From NCBI RefSeq assembly GCF_023586085.1, contig NZ_CP097757.1:372001-436000 (forward strand): 64,000 bases of DNA. Direction: 5' to 3'. Under the pieces are notes generated by a model that was not told the DNA's origin, ran no database searches, and saw only the letters and a program-made list of their open reading frames with translations. The translations under genes and the position numbers were made by a program. Source of the stretch: Blochmannia endosymbiont of Camponotus sp. Lineage in GTDB: Bacteria > Pseudomonadota > Gammaproteobacteria > Enterobacterales > Enterobacteriaceae. Below, piece by piece: positions 54,306-64,000 of this stretch (position 1 is its first letter; each line of letters starts with the position of its first letter).

Positions 54306-54378
54306 GCTGATATAGCTCAGAAGGTAGAGCACACCCTTGGTAAGGGTGAGGTCAGCAGTTCGAATCTGCTTATCAGCA
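54306..54378 (+). tRNA. tRNA-Thr (GGU)
   Basis: A 73-nt cloverleaf almost identical to E. coli thrT: acceptor gctgata / tatcagc, anticodon ggt at 54339-54341. It decodes ACC/ACU. In E. coli tufB follows at once; here it is bfr. Confidence 0.96.
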
Positions 54379-54507
54379 TTTACATAAATCTTCCTGTGAA
54401 GATATTAACAACTTTATAATAAAAAGATAATCTAAACATAATAAATAACTTTAATTGTAATACTAAAAACATATATACAAAACTAAAAATATTATTTAGG
54501 AGCTTTT

Positions 54508-54978
54508 ATGAAAGGAGATAATCATCTTATCATTCATCTTAATAACTTACTGAGTGATGAAATAATGGCTGTAAACCAATATTTTTTACATGCTAAAATC
54601 TTTAAAAATTGGGGGTTACAACGTCTTAATAATATAGAGTATCAAGAATGTATGGACGAATTAGATCATGCAGGACTTTATACAAAACGTATTTTATTTT
54701 TAGAAAACATGCCTATCTTAAGAAAATTTGATGCATTAAATATTAATGAAAATATTGAAGATATTTTACATGCTGATCTTAACTTAGAATATCATAGTGT
54801 TGAAAATTTGCGTAAAAGTATCAAATATGCTGATTCAGTACAAGATTACATATCTAAAGATATAATGATACAAATTCTTAATGATGAAGAAAAACATATT
54901 GATTTTTTAGAAACAGAATTAAATCTCATGACAAAAATTGGTATGCATAACTACATACAATCCCAATTGAATAAATGA
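54508..54978 (+). CDS. bfr: Bacterioferritin with the haem ligand Met52 replaced by Leu
   Basis: Bacterioferritin is a 24-subunit shell that oxidises and stores iron. The 156 residues align without gaps with E. coli Bfr (158). All ferroxidase ligands are kept (E18, E51, H54, E94, E127, H130). Met52, which binds the inter-subunit haem, is Leu52 (QECMDELDHAG), so haem binding is probably lost or weak and the protein may act like a haem-free ferritin. An agga-rich Shine-Dalgarno (taggagc) precedes the ATG. A strong hairpin with a T-run follows the gene. Confidence 0.95.
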   Translation: MKGDNHLIIHLNNLLSDEIMAVNQYFLHAKIFKNWGLQRLNNIEYQECMDELDHAGLYTKRILFLENMPILRKFDALNINENIEDILHADLNLEYHSVENLRKSIKYADSVQDYISKDIMIQILNDEEKHIDFLETELNLMTKIGMHNYIQSQLNK

Positions 54979-54986
54979 TCTTTCAT

Positions 54987-55024
54987 ATTACACAAATATT
55001 TTACAAATATTTGTGTAATTTTTT
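54987..55024 (+). terminator. Rho-independent terminator after bfr
   Basis: A 15-bp perfect stem (54987-55001 with 55005-55019), a 3-nt loop and a run of six T (55019-55024) lie 9 bp after bfr. The shape is classical though the stem is AT-rich. Confidence 0.85.
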
Positions 55025-55069
55025 AAAATTATTAAAAATGCTTTAAAAAACTTTTATTCCAAATTGATC

Positions 55070-55097
55070 TTGTTTTTTGCTTGCTTACTGGTACACT
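55070..55097 (+). promoter_or_regulatory. Candidate promoter of the S10 operon
   Basis: ttgttt (55070-55075) and tacact (55092-55097) are 16 bp apart, and the -10 is preceded by tgg, an extended -10 signal. It lies right after the bfr terminator. Transcription would give a leader of about 200 nt before rpsJ, similar in size to the E. coli S10 leader where L4 acts. The L4-responsive hairpins cannot be recognised by eye. Confidence 0.45.
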
Positions 55098-55275
55098 AAG
55101 TTTACATGGTGCTTCTCTTGTAAAAAATAGAATATAACTAATTACTATATTACACAAGTATAAAATACGATTTTGCGCATTAAATGTAGTGGCACAAAAA
55201 ATGTTTTAACCATCAATTGTAAACCAGAAGACTACAGAATATTACAAGATTGTATACAAATTTGTTCATAAATAA

Positions 55276-55614
<339 letters not shown>

Positions 55615-55706
55615 AATAATACATATAGTGTTTGTTATATATAGCATGTATACATAGGTAATAAAATTTTATTTATAAAAATATAAAAGAGGTTGTATCC
55701 ATAATA

Positions 55707-56342
55707 ATGAAAGGTTTAATTGGTAAAAAATTGGGTATGACTCGACTATTCAATGAAGAAGGCTTGTCTATTCCCGTAACTATGATTGAAATAAAACCTA
55801 ATTATGTAACACAAATAAAAAATACTAAAAAGGATGGATATTTCGCAGTGCAAGTAACCACTGGAATAAAAAATACTAAACATGTTAATAAGCCAGAAAT
55901 AGGGCATATGCTAAAATCAGGAATTGATCCAGGCCGTGGTTTGTGGGAATTTCGCTGCGAAAATAAAACAGAAATATCAGTAGGAGATATCTTTACTATA
56001 CAAATTTTTATAGATATTAGAAAAGTTGATATCACAGGAATATCCAAAGGAAAAGGATTTGCAGGAACAATAAAACGCTGGAATTTTCATATGCAAGATG
56101 CAACTCATGGAAACTCTTTATCACATAGAGCTCCTGGGTCTATTGGACAGAACCAAACTCCTGGTAAGGTATTCAAAGGTAAGAAGATGGCAGGACAATT
56201 AGGAAACTATAAAGTTACAGTACAAAATTTAAATGTTATAAGTGTTGATGTGAAACGAAATTTGTTACTAGTTAAAGGTGCTGTCCCAGGAATCATTGGC
56301 GGTAACTTAGCTATTAAAAAATCTATTAAAGTACAATATTAA
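55707..56342 (+). CDS. rplC: 50S ribosomal protein L3
   Basis: L3 binds 23S rRNA early and reaches towards the peptidyl transferase centre. The 211 residues match E. coli (209), starting [19 protein letters not shown] and including the [20 protein letters not shown] extension. An agaggtt Shine-Dalgarno lies upstream; rplD starts 13 bp after its end. Confidence 0.98.
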   Translation: MKGLIGKKLGMTRLFNEEGLSIPVTMIEIKPNYVTQIKNTKKDGYFAVQVTTGIKNTKHVNKPEIGHMLKSGIDPGRGLWEFRCENKTEISVGDIFTIQIFIDIRKVDITGISKGKGFAGTIKRWNFHMQDATHGNSLSHRAPGSIGQNQTPGKVFKGKKMAGQLGNYKVTVQNLNVISVDVKRNLLLVKGAVPGIIGGNLAIKKSIKVQY

Positions 56343-56355
56343 AGAGAAAATATAA

Positions 56356-56988
56356 ATGGAATTAAAAATTAAGGACTTTACAACAGACAGAAATATATCA
56401 GATTTAACTAAATTTTATGTATCTGATGAAGTTTTTGGATGTCCTTTTAATCCAGCATTAATACATCAAGTTATTTCTGCTTACTTAACCAATTCTCGCC
56501 AAGGCACAAAATCTCAAAAGGGACGCTCAGAAGTTGCAGGTTCTAATAAAAAACCTTGGCGTCAAAAAGGAACCGGCAGAGCTCGTGCCGGATCAATAAA
56601 GAGCCCTATTTGGCGTTCTGGAGGAGTAACCTTCGCGGCTAAACCTAAATTATACAACCAAAAAATAAACAAAAAAATGTATCGAGGAGCAATAAGAAGT
56701 ATTTTGTCTAAATTAGTTTGTGATGATCGCTTGTTCTTAATAAGAAATTTGTTTATAGAAAAACCGAAAACTAAATTATTATTAGAAAAATTAAAAACAA
56801 TAACACCAAAGAAAAGTATATTGATTTTTACTGATTTTTTAGATAGAAATTTACTTTTGGCATCACGTAATATTTATAAAATAGAAATACGTACTGCGAC
56901 ACATATAGATCCAGTAAGTTTAATAAATTTTAATACCACTTTAATTACTGATACTACTATAAAGAAAATTGAGAAGCAGTTAATATGA
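56356..56988 (+). CDS. rplD: 50S ribosomal protein L4
   Basis: L4 lines the exit tunnel and in E. coli also represses its own operon. The 210 residues match E. coli (201). The tunnel loop ([23 protein letters not shown]) is intact with its basic residues. Its end overlaps rplW by 4 bp (ATGA), which couples translation. Confidence 0.97.
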   Translation: MELKIKDFTTDRNISDLTKFYVSDEVFGCPFNPALIHQVISAYLTNSRQGTKSQKGRSEVAGSNKKPWRQKGTGRARAGSIKSPIWRSGGVTFAAKPKLYNQKINKKMYRGAIRSILSKLVCDDRLFLIRNLFIEKPKTKLLLEKLKTITPKKSILIFTDFLDRNLLLASRNIYKIEIRTATHIDPVSLINFNTTLITDTTIKKIEKQLI

Positions 56989-57287
56989 TTTATCAAGAAC
57001 GTTTATTAAAAATATTAAAATCTACACATGTTTCTGAAAAAACATCTATTCAATCAGAAAAATATAATACTTTTGTTTTTAAAGTAGCAAGATATGCGAC
57101 TAAAACAGATATTAAAAATGCTATAAATATGATTTTTTCTGTAAAAACAAATAACATAAACACTATAGTTATCTCAGGAAAATCTAAAGGTACAGCTAAT
57201 AATGTTGGTCGCCGTAGTAACTGGAAAAAAGCGTATGTTACTTTAGAAAAAGACCAAAAAATAGATTTTATCAATACACTAGAATAG
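56985..57287 (+). CDS. rplW: 50S ribosomal protein L23
   Basis: L23 sits at the tunnel exit and docks trigger factor and SRP. The 100 residues equal E. coli. THVSEKTS near the start and [13 protein letters not shown] near the end are conserved. The start overlaps rplD. Confidence 0.97.
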   Translation: MIYQERLLKILKSTHVSEKTSIQSEKYNTFVFKVARYATKTDIKNAINMIFSVKTNNINTIVISGKSKGTANNVGRRSNWKKAYVTLEKDQKIDFINTLE

Positions 57288-57310
57288 ATAAATATGGAAA
57301 ATTAAAAGAA

Positions 57311-58135
57311 ATGCCTATTGTTAAATGCAACCCAACTTCCCCAGGTAGAAGACATGTTAGCAAATTAGTTAATTTTGATTTATATAAAGGGAATCCTTGC
57401 TCTTCGTTGTTATCTAATAAAATTAATAAATCAGGCGGACGTAATAATTATGGTCGTATTACTGTACGCCATATCGGAGGGGGGCATAAAAAACGGTACC
57501 GAATAATTGATTTTAAACGTAATAAAGATGAGATTCCAGCCATAATACAACATGTAGAATATGATCCAAATCGTTCAGCAAACATAGCATTAATCTTATA
57601 TAAAGACGGAGAACGCCGTTATATTTTGGCTCCAAAAAATATAAAAATAGGAGATGTTATTAGTTCTGGACTAAACGTTCCGATAAAATTAGGCAATTCC
57701 TTACCTCTGAGTAATATCCCGATTGGATCTTCTATTCATAACGTAGAAATGAAAATAGGAAAAGGCGGGCAATTAGCACGTTCTGCAGGAACCTATATAC
57801 AAATAGTAGCCCGTGATGGGGAATACATGATTCTTAGACTACGATCTGGGGAAATACGTAAAGTTCGTTGTGAATGTCGAGCAACTATAGGGGAAGTTGG
57901 TAATTCTGAACATATGTTGCGAATGTTAGGTAAAGCTGGGGCCAATAGATGGCGCGGCAATCGCCCTACTGTACGCGGTACGGCTATGAATCCAATTGAT
58001 CACCCTCATGGAGGTGGAGAAGGTAAAAATTTTGGAAAACACCCCGTATCTCCTTGGGGAGTACAAACCAAAGGGAAAAAAACACGTAGTAACAAACGTA
58101 CCAATAGATCTATATTATCTCATCGAAAAAGATAA
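57311..58135 (+). CDS. rplB: 50S ribosomal protein L2
   Basis: L2 binds 23S rRNA and is needed for subunit joining and peptidyl transferase. The 274 residues match E. coli (273). [19 protein letters not shown] and the active-centre segment [13 protein letters not shown] with its conserved His are intact. Confidence 0.98.
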   Translation: MPIVKCNPTSPGRRHVSKLVNFDLYKGNPCSSLLSNKINKSGGRNNYGRITVRHIGGGHKKRYRIIDFKRNKDEIPAIIQHVEYDPNRSANIALILYKDGERRYILAPKNIKIGDVISSGLNVPIKLGNSLPLSNIPIGSSIHNVEMKIGKGGQLARSAGTYIQIVARDGEYMILRLRSGEIRKVRCECRATIGEVGNSEHMLRMLGKAGANRWRGNRPTVRGTAMNPIDHPHGGGEGKNFGKHPVSPWGVQTKGKKTRSNKRTNRSILSHRKR

Positions 58136-58160
58136 AATTTCAAGACTTTAGGAAAAACTT

Positions 58161-58448
58161 ATGCCTCGTTCTATTAAAAAAGGTCCATTTATTGACTTGC
58201 ATCTTCTTAAAAAAGTAGAAAAAGCAATAGAAATAGGTGATAAAAAACCTATTAGAACTTGGTCACGGCGATCAACAATATTTCCAAGAATGATTGGTTT
58301 AACTATATCAATACATAATGGACGTAAACATATACCTGTATTCATTTTAGATGAAATGGTCGGGCATAAATTAGGCGAATTTGCTCCAACTCGTACGTAT
58401 CGTGGCCACTCAGTTGATAAGAGAACAAAAACCATTGTTAAAAAATAA
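58161..58448 (+). CDS. rpsS: 30S ribosomal protein S19
   Basis: S19 is a head protein that contacts S13 and, in assembly, RimM. The 95 residues match E. coli (92), starting [20 protein letters not shown] and holding [17 protein letters not shown] frame open on the opposite strand over this gene is a shadow. Confidence 0.97.
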   Translation: MPRSIKKGPFIDLHLLKKVEKAIEIGDKKPIRTWSRRSTIFPRMIGLTISIHNGRKHIPVFILDEMVGHKLGEFAPTRTYRGHSVDKRTKTIVKK

Positions 58449-58490
58449 TTATAATCTTAAAATAAGATTCACTATAGGGGATAATCTGGT

Positions 58491-58820
58491 ATGCAAACAA
58501 TTGCTAGATACCGTTATATTCGTTCTTCTGCTCAAAAGCTTCGTTTAGTAATTAATATGATCCGAGGAAAAAAAGTATCTCAAGCACTTGATATTTTAGA
58601 ATATACCAACAAGAAAGCCGCAAAATTAGTAAAAAAAACTTTAGAATCTGCTATTGCTAATGCGGAACATAATGATGGTTTAAATTTTAATAATTTAAAA
58701 ATTGCTAAAATTTTTGTTGATAATGGACCTACTATTAAAAGAATCACGCCACGAGCTAAAGGACGATCAGATAAAATTATGAAACGAACAAGTCACCTTA
58801 CCATAATGGTATCTAATTAA
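58491..58820 (+). CDS. rplV: 50S ribosomal protein L22
   Basis: L22 has a beta-hairpin in the exit tunnel, the site of macrolide and SecM effects. The 109 residues match E. coli (110), with [17 protein letters not shown] and the hairpin [19 protein letters not shown]. Confidence 0.97.
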   Translation: MQTIARYRYIRSSAQKLRLVINMIRGKKVSQALDILEYTNKKAAKLVKKTLESAIANAEHNDGLNFNNLKIAKIFVDNGPTIKRITPRAKGRSDKIMKRTSHLTIMVSN

Positions 58821-58850
58821 AAATATACTTAAACGGATGGAGTACTACAA

Positions 58851-59546
58851 ATGGGTCAAAAGGTACATCCGAATGGAATACGGTTGGGTATCACCAAAAC
58901 ATGGCATTCCACTTGGTATGCAAATAATAAAGATTTTTCTAATAACTTAGGAAACGATTTTTCAGTGCGTCAGTTTTTAGCAAAAAAACTTTCAAAAGCT
59001 TTAGTATCTCGTATAATTATTGAGCGTCCTGCTAAAAGCATAAGAGTGACTGTTTATACAGCTAGACCTGGGCTCATAATTGGAAAAAAAGGAGAAGATA
59101 TTGAAAAATTACGTAAGAATATAGCAAAAATTTCTGGTGTTCCAACGCAACTAAATATTGCCGAGGTTCGTAAACCAGAATTAGATGCGAAACTATTAGC
59201 TGATAATATAGCATCTCAATTAGAACGCAGAATAATATTTAGACGGGCAATGAAACGGGTTGTACAAAGCGCAATGCGTTTAGGCGCAAAAGGAATTAAA
59301 GTAGAAATAAGTGGTAGATTAAGCGGCGCTGAGATTGCTCGTACCGAATGGTATAGGGAAGGACGTGTTCCATTACATACTTTTCGTGCTGACATTGATT
59401 ATAGTCTTGCAGAAGCACAGACCACATATGGTATAATTGGCATTAAAGTATGGGTGTTTAGAGGAGAAATATTAGGAAATATATTATCTGCTACTACAAC
59501 AAGCTACTCAAATCCATCAATTAATCAATCAATTAAAAACACATAA
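58851..59546 (+). CDS. rpsC: 30S ribosomal protein S3
   Basis: S3 lies at the mRNA entry and has helicase function with S4 and S5. The 231 residues match E. coli (233). It begins [20 protein letters not shown] and has the KH-domain [14 protein letters not shown]. Confidence 0.98.
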   Translation: MGQKVHPNGIRLGITKTWHSTWYANNKDFSNNLGNDFSVRQFLAKKLSKALVSRIIIERPAKSIRVTVYTARPGLIIGKKGEDIEKLRKNIAKISGVPTQLNIAEVRKPELDAKLLADNIASQLERRIIFRRAMKRVVQSAMRLGAKGIKVEISGRLSGAEIARTEWYREGRVPLHTFRADIDYSLAEAQTTYGIIGIKVWVFRGEILGNILSATTTSYSNPSINQSIKNT

Positions 59547-59573
59547 AAATCGCATATAAAGGATAGTAATAGG

Positions 59574-59978
59574 ATGTTGCTGCAACCAAAGCATACAAAA
59601 TTTCGTAAAATGCATAAAGGGCGTAATCGAGGGTTAATAACAAATGACAGTATCAGCTTCGGAAAATTTGCTTTAAAAGCTATTAGTCGTGGGCGATTAA
59701 AATCTTGTCAAATTGAAGCCGCACGGCGTGCTATAAGTCGTGCTATCAAGCGTCAAGGACAAATTTGGATTCGTGTGTTCCCAGACAAGCCTATCACTAA
59801 AAAACCTCTCGAAGTACGAATGGGAAAAGGAAAAGGTAACGTAGAATATTGGGTGGCGTTGATACAACCAGGAAAAATTTTATATGAAATAAATGGAGTA
59901 CCAAAAGAACTAGCATATAATGCTTTTAAATTAGGTGCTGCAAAATTACCAGTTAAAACCACTTTAATAGGAAAATAA
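59574..59978 (+). CDS. rplP: 50S ribosomal protein L16
   Basis: L16 stabilises tRNA in the A site. The 134 residues match E. coli (136), starting [20 protein letters not shown] and holding [19 protein letters not shown]. Its TAA stop overlaps the ATG of rpmC by one base. Confidence 0.97.
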   Translation: MLLQPKHTKFRKMHKGRNRGLITNDSISFGKFALKAISRGRLKSCQIEAARRAISRAIKRQGQIWIRVFPDKPITKKPLEVRMGKGKGNVEYWVALIQPGKILYEINGVPKELAYNAFKLGAAKLPVKTTLIGK

Positions 59979-60184
59979 TGAATAAAATAATAAAATCATT
60001 AAATCAAAAAAAAAAGAATGTTATTACTTCGTTTAAAGAAGAATTAATAAAGGTATTACGTGAATATTTTAACTTACGTATACAGGCAAAAGCAGGTCAG
60101 TTAAAACAATTGCATTTATTAAAAAAAGTGCGCCGTAATATAGCATCGATTAAACATTATTTATCTAATAATAAAAATATATAA
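59978..60184 (+). CDS. rpmC: 50S ribosomal protein L29
   Basis: L29 sits beside L23 at the tunnel exit. The 68 residues are slightly longer than E. coli (63), with the core [27 protein letters not shown] diverged but clear. Codons 10-13 are an A10 tract (60006-60015), intact in frame, similar to the tract that breaks rluD. Confidence 0.95.
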   Translation: MNKIIKSLNQKKKNVITSFKEELIKVLREYFNLRIQAKAGQLKQLHLLKKVRRNIASIKHYLSNNKNI

Positions 60185-60199
60185 ACAAGAGGATATTTT

Positions 60200-60457
60200 A
60201 TGCCTGATAGGATTCGTGTCCTGATTGGTCGTGTAATTAGTAATAAAATGAACAAATCTGCTGTTATTTGTGTTGAACGCTTAATTAAACATTCAACATA
60301 CGAAAAGTTTATTAAACGCACCACTAAATTACATGTACACGACCCTAATAATGAAACTAATATTGGAGATATCATTTCAGTGCAAGAATGTCGTCCCATT
60401 TCTAAAACAAAATCTTGGATATTAACTTCTATTATCAAAAAATCAGATTTTTTTTAA
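60200..60457 (+). CDS. rpsQ: 30S ribosomal protein S17
   Basis: S17 is a primary 16S rRNA binder of the OB-fold type. The 85 residues match E. coli (84), with [19 protein letters not shown] and the conserved [16 protein letters not shown]. It ends the S10 operon by E. coli standards. Confidence 0.97.
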   Translation: MPDRIRVLIGRVISNKMNKSAVICVERLIKHSTYEKFIKRTTKLHVHDPNNETNIGDIISVQECRPISKTKSWILTSIIKKSDFF

Positions 60458-60581
60458 ATAAAATATAATATATAATTAACAATAAATTGTTTAACATGAC
60501 TAATATAATGAATACACAGATATTTTTCTTTTGAAAAAGTCAATTAATTACTATTATTATTATAATTATTATGGAGTTTAT

Positions 60582-60953
60582 GTGATTCAAGAACGTACTA
60601 TTTTAAATGTTGCTGATAATTCTGGCGCGAGATATGTAATGTGCATTAAAGTGTTAGGAGGGTCTGGCCATCGTTACGCTAATGTTGGTGACGTTATTAA
60701 AGTTGCTATTAAAGAAGCAGTACCACGCGCTAAAGTAAAAAAAGGTGATGTATTAAAAGCTGTTGTAGTACGCACAAAAAAAGGTGTACGTCGCTCAGAT
60801 GGATCTGTTATCAGATTTGATAATAATGCTTGTGTATTACTACATGATACAACTGCTCAACCTGTAGGAACTCGTATTTTTGGACCAGTAACTCGTGAAT
60901 TACGTAATGAAAAATTTATGAAGATTATTTCTTTGGCCCCTGAAGTAATTTGA
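60582..60953 (+). CDS. rplN: 50S ribosomal protein L14
   Basis: L14 lies at the subunit interface (bridge B8). I choose the GTG at 60582 as the start because the protein then begins M-I-Q-E-R-T-I-L-N as in E. coli and has 123 residues, the same length; ggag lies 5 nt upstream. An upstream ATG at 60531 would add 17 Tyr-rich residues with no counterpart. First gene of the spc operon. Confidence 0.96.
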   Translation: MIQERTILNVADNSGARYVMCIKVLGGSGHRYANVGDVIKVAIKEAVPRAKVKKGDVLKAVVVRTKKGVRRSDGSVIRFDNNACVLLHDTTAQPVGTRIFGPVTRELRNEKFMKIISLAPEVI

Positions 60954-60967
60954 TGGAGATAATTATA

Positions 60968-61288
60968 ATGGCAGCAGCTAAGATTAAACGTAATGATGAA
61001 GTTATTATATTAAGTGGAAAAGACAAAGGAAAAAAGGGGAAAGTAAAGCACATTTTTTATGATAAAGGTAGAGCTATAGTAACAGGAATAAATTTAATAA
61101 AAAAACACCAAAAACCCATCCCAAATAAAAATCAACCAGGAGGTATTATCGAAAAGGAAGCATCTGTCGATTTGTCTAATATTGCAATATTTAATACTAC
61201 TTTAAATAAAGCAGATCGTGTAGGATTTAAAATAAAAAATGGGAAAAAAATACGCATCTTTAAGTCTAATGGAGATATAGTTAAGTAA
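60968..61288 (+). CDS. rplX: 50S ribosomal protein L24
   Basis: L24 starts 50S assembly. From the ATG at 60968 it has 106 residues (E. coli 104) and begins [22 protein letters not shown], a KOW-type start. An upstream ATG overlapping rplN (60950) would add six residues and is less likely. Confidence 0.96.
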   Translation: MAAAKIKRNDEVIILSGKDKGKKGKVKHIFYDKGRAIVTGINLIKKHQKPIPNKNQPGGIIEKEASVDLSNIAIFNTTLNKADRVGFKIKNGKKIRIFKSNGDIVK

Positions 61289-61300
61289 CCGGAACAACAT

Positions 61301-61840
61301 ATGACTAATTTATATGATTATTATAAAAATAGTGTAATACAGAGTTTAATGCAAAAATTTCAGTACCGATCTGTTATGCAAGTTCCTACAATTAAAAAAA
61401 TTACTATTAATATGGGAGTAGGAAGATCTATTATCAATAAAAATTTTTTGGAAAAAGCAATAGAAGACTTAATAAAAATTTCAGGGCAAAAACCAATAAT
61501 GACTAAAGCGCGTAAATCTATTTCCAGTTTTAAAATTAGGCAAGGTCAACCAATTGGATGTAAAGTAACCTTAAGAGGAGCACGCATGTGGGAATTTATT
61601 GAGAGATTCATTTCTATTGCTATGCCTCGTATTCGTGATTTTCGTGGTTTATCTATGAAGTCTTTTGATGGCCATGGTAATTACAGCATTGGAATACGTG
61701 AACAAATTATCTTTCCTGAGATTGATTATGATACTGTTGACGATATGAGAGGAATGGATATCACTATCACTACGAATGCTATTTCTGATAATGAAGCACA
61801 TGCTTTATTATCAGCTTGTCGTTTTCCATTTCGAAAATAA
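61301..61840 (+). CDS. rplE: 50S ribosomal protein L5
   Basis: L5 binds 5S rRNA and contacts the P-site tRNA. The 179 residues equal E. coli. [10 protein letters not shown] and [20 protein letters not shown] are conserved. Confidence 0.98.
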   Translation: MTNLYDYYKNSVIQSLMQKFQYRSVMQVPTIKKITINMGVGRSIINKNFLEKAIEDLIKISGQKPIMTKARKSISSFKIRQGQPIGCKVTLRGARMWEFIERFISIAMPRIRDFRGLSMKSFDGHGNYSIGIREQIIFPEIDYDTVDDMRGMDITITTNAISDNEAHALLSACRFPFRK

Positions 61841-61870
61841 TCGTGTCGCTTCAAATAAGAGAGTTAAAGC

Positions 61871-62176
61871 ATGACTAAAGAATCCGTAAAAGCGCGTGAA
61901 ATAAAGCGTTTAAAATTAGTTAATAAGTATTATACGCAACGTATTTCTCTAAAAAAAATTATTGTTAATCAACGTATTTCTAATAAAGAACGTTGGAACG
62001 CTGTTTTAAAATTACAAACTTTGCCGCGTGATTCTAGCCCATCTAGACGACGCAATCGTTGTCGTCACACTGGACGTCCTCATGCTTTTTTAAGAAAATT
62101 TGGATTAAGTCGTATGAAGTTACGTGAAGCTGCTATGCGCGGAGAAATACCTGGTCTAAGAAAAGCTAGTTGGTAA
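61871..62176 (+). CDS. rpsN: 30S ribosomal protein S14
   Basis: S14 is a head protein. The 101 residues equal E. coli. It is the long, zinc-free type: [23 protein letters not shown] without the CxxC pair of short S14. A ttaaagc leader lies before the ATG. Confidence 0.97.
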   Translation: MTKESVKAREIKRLKLVNKYYTQRISLKKIIVNQRISNKERWNAVLKLQTLPRDSSPSRRRNRCRHTGRPHAFLRKFGLSRMKLREAAMRGEIPGLRKASW

Positions 62177-62205
62177 TCAATTATTTACTGTCGGAGTCAT
62201 ACATA

Positions 62206-62601
62206 ATGAGTATGCAAGATTCAATTGCGGAAATGTTAACTACTATACGCAACGGGCAAATTTCTAAAAAAGAAAAAATTTGTACCCCGTCTTCCACAAT
62301 TAAAGTAGCAATTGCTGCTGTATTAGCAGAAGAAGGATTTATAAAGAAATACAATGTTACAGATAATATTAAGCCCATTTTAGAAATATTTCTAAAATAT
62401 TATCAAAAAAGAAAACCCGTCATAGATACTATAAAACGTATTAGTCGCCCTGGGCTACGTATCTATAGAAAGAAAAAAGAATTACCTCAAATAATGTCTG
62501 GCATGGGGATTGTTATTATTTCTACTTCTAAAGGTATAATTACAGATAACAAAGCTCGTCAGCTTAATGTTGGTGGGGAGATTATATGTTATGTATCCTG
62601 A
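62206..62601 (+). CDS. rpsH: 30S ribosomal protein S8
   Basis: S8 binds 16S helix 21 and in E. coli represses the spc operon. From the ATG at 62206, preceded by ggag at 62193-62196, it has 131 residues (E. coli 130) and begins [18 protein letters not shown]. The C-terminal [25 protein letters not shown] is conserved. It overlaps rplF by 11 bp. Confidence 0.97.
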   Translation: MSMQDSIAEMLTTIRNGQISKKEKICTPSSTIKVAIAAVLAEEGFIKKYNVTDNIKPILEIFLKYYQKRKPVIDTIKRISRPGLRIYRKKKELPQIMSGMGIVIISTSKGIITDNKARQLNVGGEIICYVS

Positions 62602-63157
62602 TACTGAACATATTTCTACGTCACATGTATATAAAACAATAATTCTTATTCCTAATATAATAACAATAAAACTACAAGACCATTGTATTTATGTTACAGG
62701 CACACTTGGAACGTCAACTTTAAGATTACATAAATCAATTGCTGTGCAATTACATGATGAAAAAAAACTGTTGGTGTATACCAACGAAAATATTAATATT
62801 AAAAATAAAGCCTTAATAGGGACAACGCACGCGTTAATTAATAATATGATTACTGGTGTCACAACAGGGTTCACTAAAAAGCTACAATTAATAGGGATAG
62901 GTTATCGTGTAGCTGTTAAAAATAACATAATAAACTTAACTATAGGATTCTCTCATTCTATTAATTATACATTACCTGTAGAAATTACAGCGATATGTCC
63001 CAGTCAAACCGAAATTACTATAACAGGGATAAATAAGCAAATTGTTGGACAAATAGCAGCAGATTTAAGATCACTTCGTCCTCCTGAACCTTTTAAAGGA
63101 AAAGGTATTCGCTACATTAATGAAATAATACATAACAAAGATACTAAAAAAAGATAA
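62591..63157 (+). CDS. rplF: 50S ribosomal protein L6
   Basis: L6 lies near the GTPase centre. From the ATG at 62591 it has 188 residues (E. coli 177). The core [22 protein letters not shown] and [11 protein letters not shown] is well conserved, while the N-terminal third is diverged and about 11 residues longer than E. coli. The start overlaps the end of rpsH by 11 bp; gggg-ag at 62575-62580 is the likely Shine-Dalgarno. Confidence 0.95.
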   Translation: MYPDTEHISTSHVYKTIILIPNIITIKLQDHCIYVTGTLGTSTLRLHKSIAVQLHDEKKLLVYTNENINIKNKALIGTTHALINNMITGVTTGFTKKLQLIGIGYRVAVKNNIINLTIGFSHSINYTLPVEITAICPSQTEITITGINKQIVGQIAADLRSLRPPEPFKGKGIRYINEIIHNKDTKKR

Positions 63158-63188
63158 TGATTATCAATCATATAGAGAATAATGTAAT

Positions 63189-63542
63189 ATGAATAAAAAA
63201 AATGCTCGTATTAAAAGAGCTACAAAAGTACGAAAGAAATTGTATAAATTAGGAGCCACTAGATTAGTAGTACATCGGACTTGTAAGCATATTTATGCGC
63301 AAATAATTTCAAAAGACAATTCAGATGTATTAGTTACAGCTTCTACGACGGAAAAACTAATTTCAAGTCAAGTACGAACAACTAGTAATAAAAAAGCTGC
63401 AGCTATAGTAGGAAAAATTATTGCAGAACGTGCAACAAAAAAAAATATTACAAACGTATCTTTTGATCGTTCTGGGTTTAAATATCATGGTAGAGTACAA
63501 ACGTTAGCTAACTATGCTAGACAAGCTGGGCTAATATTTTAA
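63189..63542 (+). CDS. rplR: 50S ribosomal protein L18
   Basis: L18 binds 5S rRNA with L5. The 117 residues equal E. coli, with [16 protein letters not shown] and the C-terminal [26 protein letters not shown]. Confidence 0.97.
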   Translation: MNKKNARIKRATKVRKKLYKLGATRLVVHRTCKHIYAQIISKDNSDVLVTASTTEKLISSQVRTTSNKKAAAIVGKIIAERATKKNITNVSFDRSGFKYHGRVQTLANYARQAGLIF

Positions 63543-63557
63543 ATTAAGGCAAATAAA

Positions 63558-64000
63558 ATGAAATATATTGATAAACAGCCTAGTGAATTACAAGAAAAAT
63601 TAATTACAGTAAACCGAGTTTCTAAAACTGTTAAAGGAGGTCGCGTATTTAGTTTTACAGCATTAACTGTAGTAGGAGATACAAATGGTCGTGTGGGATT
63701 TGGTTACGGTAAGGCTCGTGAAGTTCCATCGGCCATTCAGAAATCCATGGAAAAAGCTCGCCGTAATATGATAATTGTCTCTCTGTATAAAGGAACTTTA
63801 CAACATGCAGTTAAAGGAACATATACAGGTTCTCATATTTATATGCAACCTGCTTCTGAAGGAACTGGAATAATCGCTGGAACTACAATGCGTGCTATTT
63901 TAGAAGTAGTTGGAATACATAATGTATTAGCAAAAGCTTATGGATCTACAAATCCTATTAATATAGTTCGTGCAACTTTAAATGCATTACAAAAAATGAA
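63558..64000 (+). CDS. rpsE: 30S ribosomal protein S5 (cut by the window edge)
   Basis: S5 helps decoding accuracy and mRNA unwinding. The first 147 residues of about 167 are present, starting [20 protein letters not shown] and including [12 protein letters not shown], the GTGIIAG motif and [18 protein letters not shown]. The gene continues past the right edge. Confidence 0.97.
   Translation, partial: MKYIDKQPSELQEKLITVNRVSKTVKGGRVFSFTALTVVGDTNGRVGFGYGKAREVPSAIQKSMEKARRNMIIVSLYKGTLQHAVKGTYTGSHIYMQPASEGTGIIAGTTMRAILEVVGIHNVLAKAYGSTNPINIVRATLNALQKM

Noticed and set aside
60531..60581. Longer N-terminus for L14 from the upstream ATG
   Set aside because: The added Tyr/Asn-rich residues have no counterpart, and GTG at 60582 with a ggag Shine-Dalgarno gives the exact family length.

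Overview
The window is a strongly AT-rich, gene-sparse stretch of an insect-endosymbiont chromosome of enterobacterial descent. Nearly every protein aligns end to end with its Escherichia coli counterpart, local gene order follows E. coli in blocks, and the lost genes have left spacers of 0.3-2.1 kb. The set kept (complete sulfate assimilation, chorismate to prephenate to phenylpyruvate and 4-hydroxyphenylpyruvate, pyruvate dehydrogenase, some peptidoglycan enzymes, BamD) fits 'Candidatus Blochmannia' of carpenter ants or a close relative. That assignment is inference from gene content and order. I see no phage, insertion sequence, CRISPR array, rRNA operon or origin.

Layout: 0.2-5.6 kb holds secA, coaE(-), dksA and folK. 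6.7-12.3 kb holds the pyruvate dehydrogenase genes aceE-aceF-lpdA on the minus strand; compared with E. coli the dksA-aceE block is inverted. 14.4-20.8 kb holds mrcB, erpA, pyrG and eno. 21.3-30.3 kb is one sulfur-assimilation cluster, cysJ-I-H-G-D-N-C, taking sulfate through APS, PAPS and sulfite to sulfide, with CysG making the siroheme for CysI. 30.7-37.6 kb holds ftsB-ispD-ispF, nlpD, alaS and csrA, and lacks the truD-surE-pcm, rpoS, mutS and recA genes found there in E. coli. 37.7-41.5 kb holds tRNA-Ser, tRNA-Arg, ffh and rpsP-rimM-trmD-rplS. 42-46.3 kb holds aroF-tyrA(+) and pheA, bamD(-). 46.4-53.7 kb holds a frameshifted rluD, clpB, murB, birA and coaA(-). 54.0-54.4 kb holds four tRNAs (Thr, Tyr, Gly, Thr), which in E. 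coli precede tufB but here are followed by bfr. From 55.3 kb to the edge runs the S10-spc ribosomal protein supercluster, rpsJ to a truncated rpsE.

Main points of interest: (1) rluD is broken only by an A11 tract where ten A would keep frame, a candidate for polymerase-slippage rescue. (2) Several retained proteins have lost a regulatory or key feature: BamD without a lipobox, Bfr without its haem-ligand Met52, Ffh with DTAGC in place of DTAGR, PheA without its chorismate mutase domain and with changed Phe-binding motifs, and BirA without its DNA-binding domain. (3) There are many long perfect inverted repeats, up to 27-bp arms, both in spacers (three of four divergent gene junctions) and inside genes (cysG, murB, birA, alaS). 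No new defence or mobile system was found; the region is core genome under reductive evolution.
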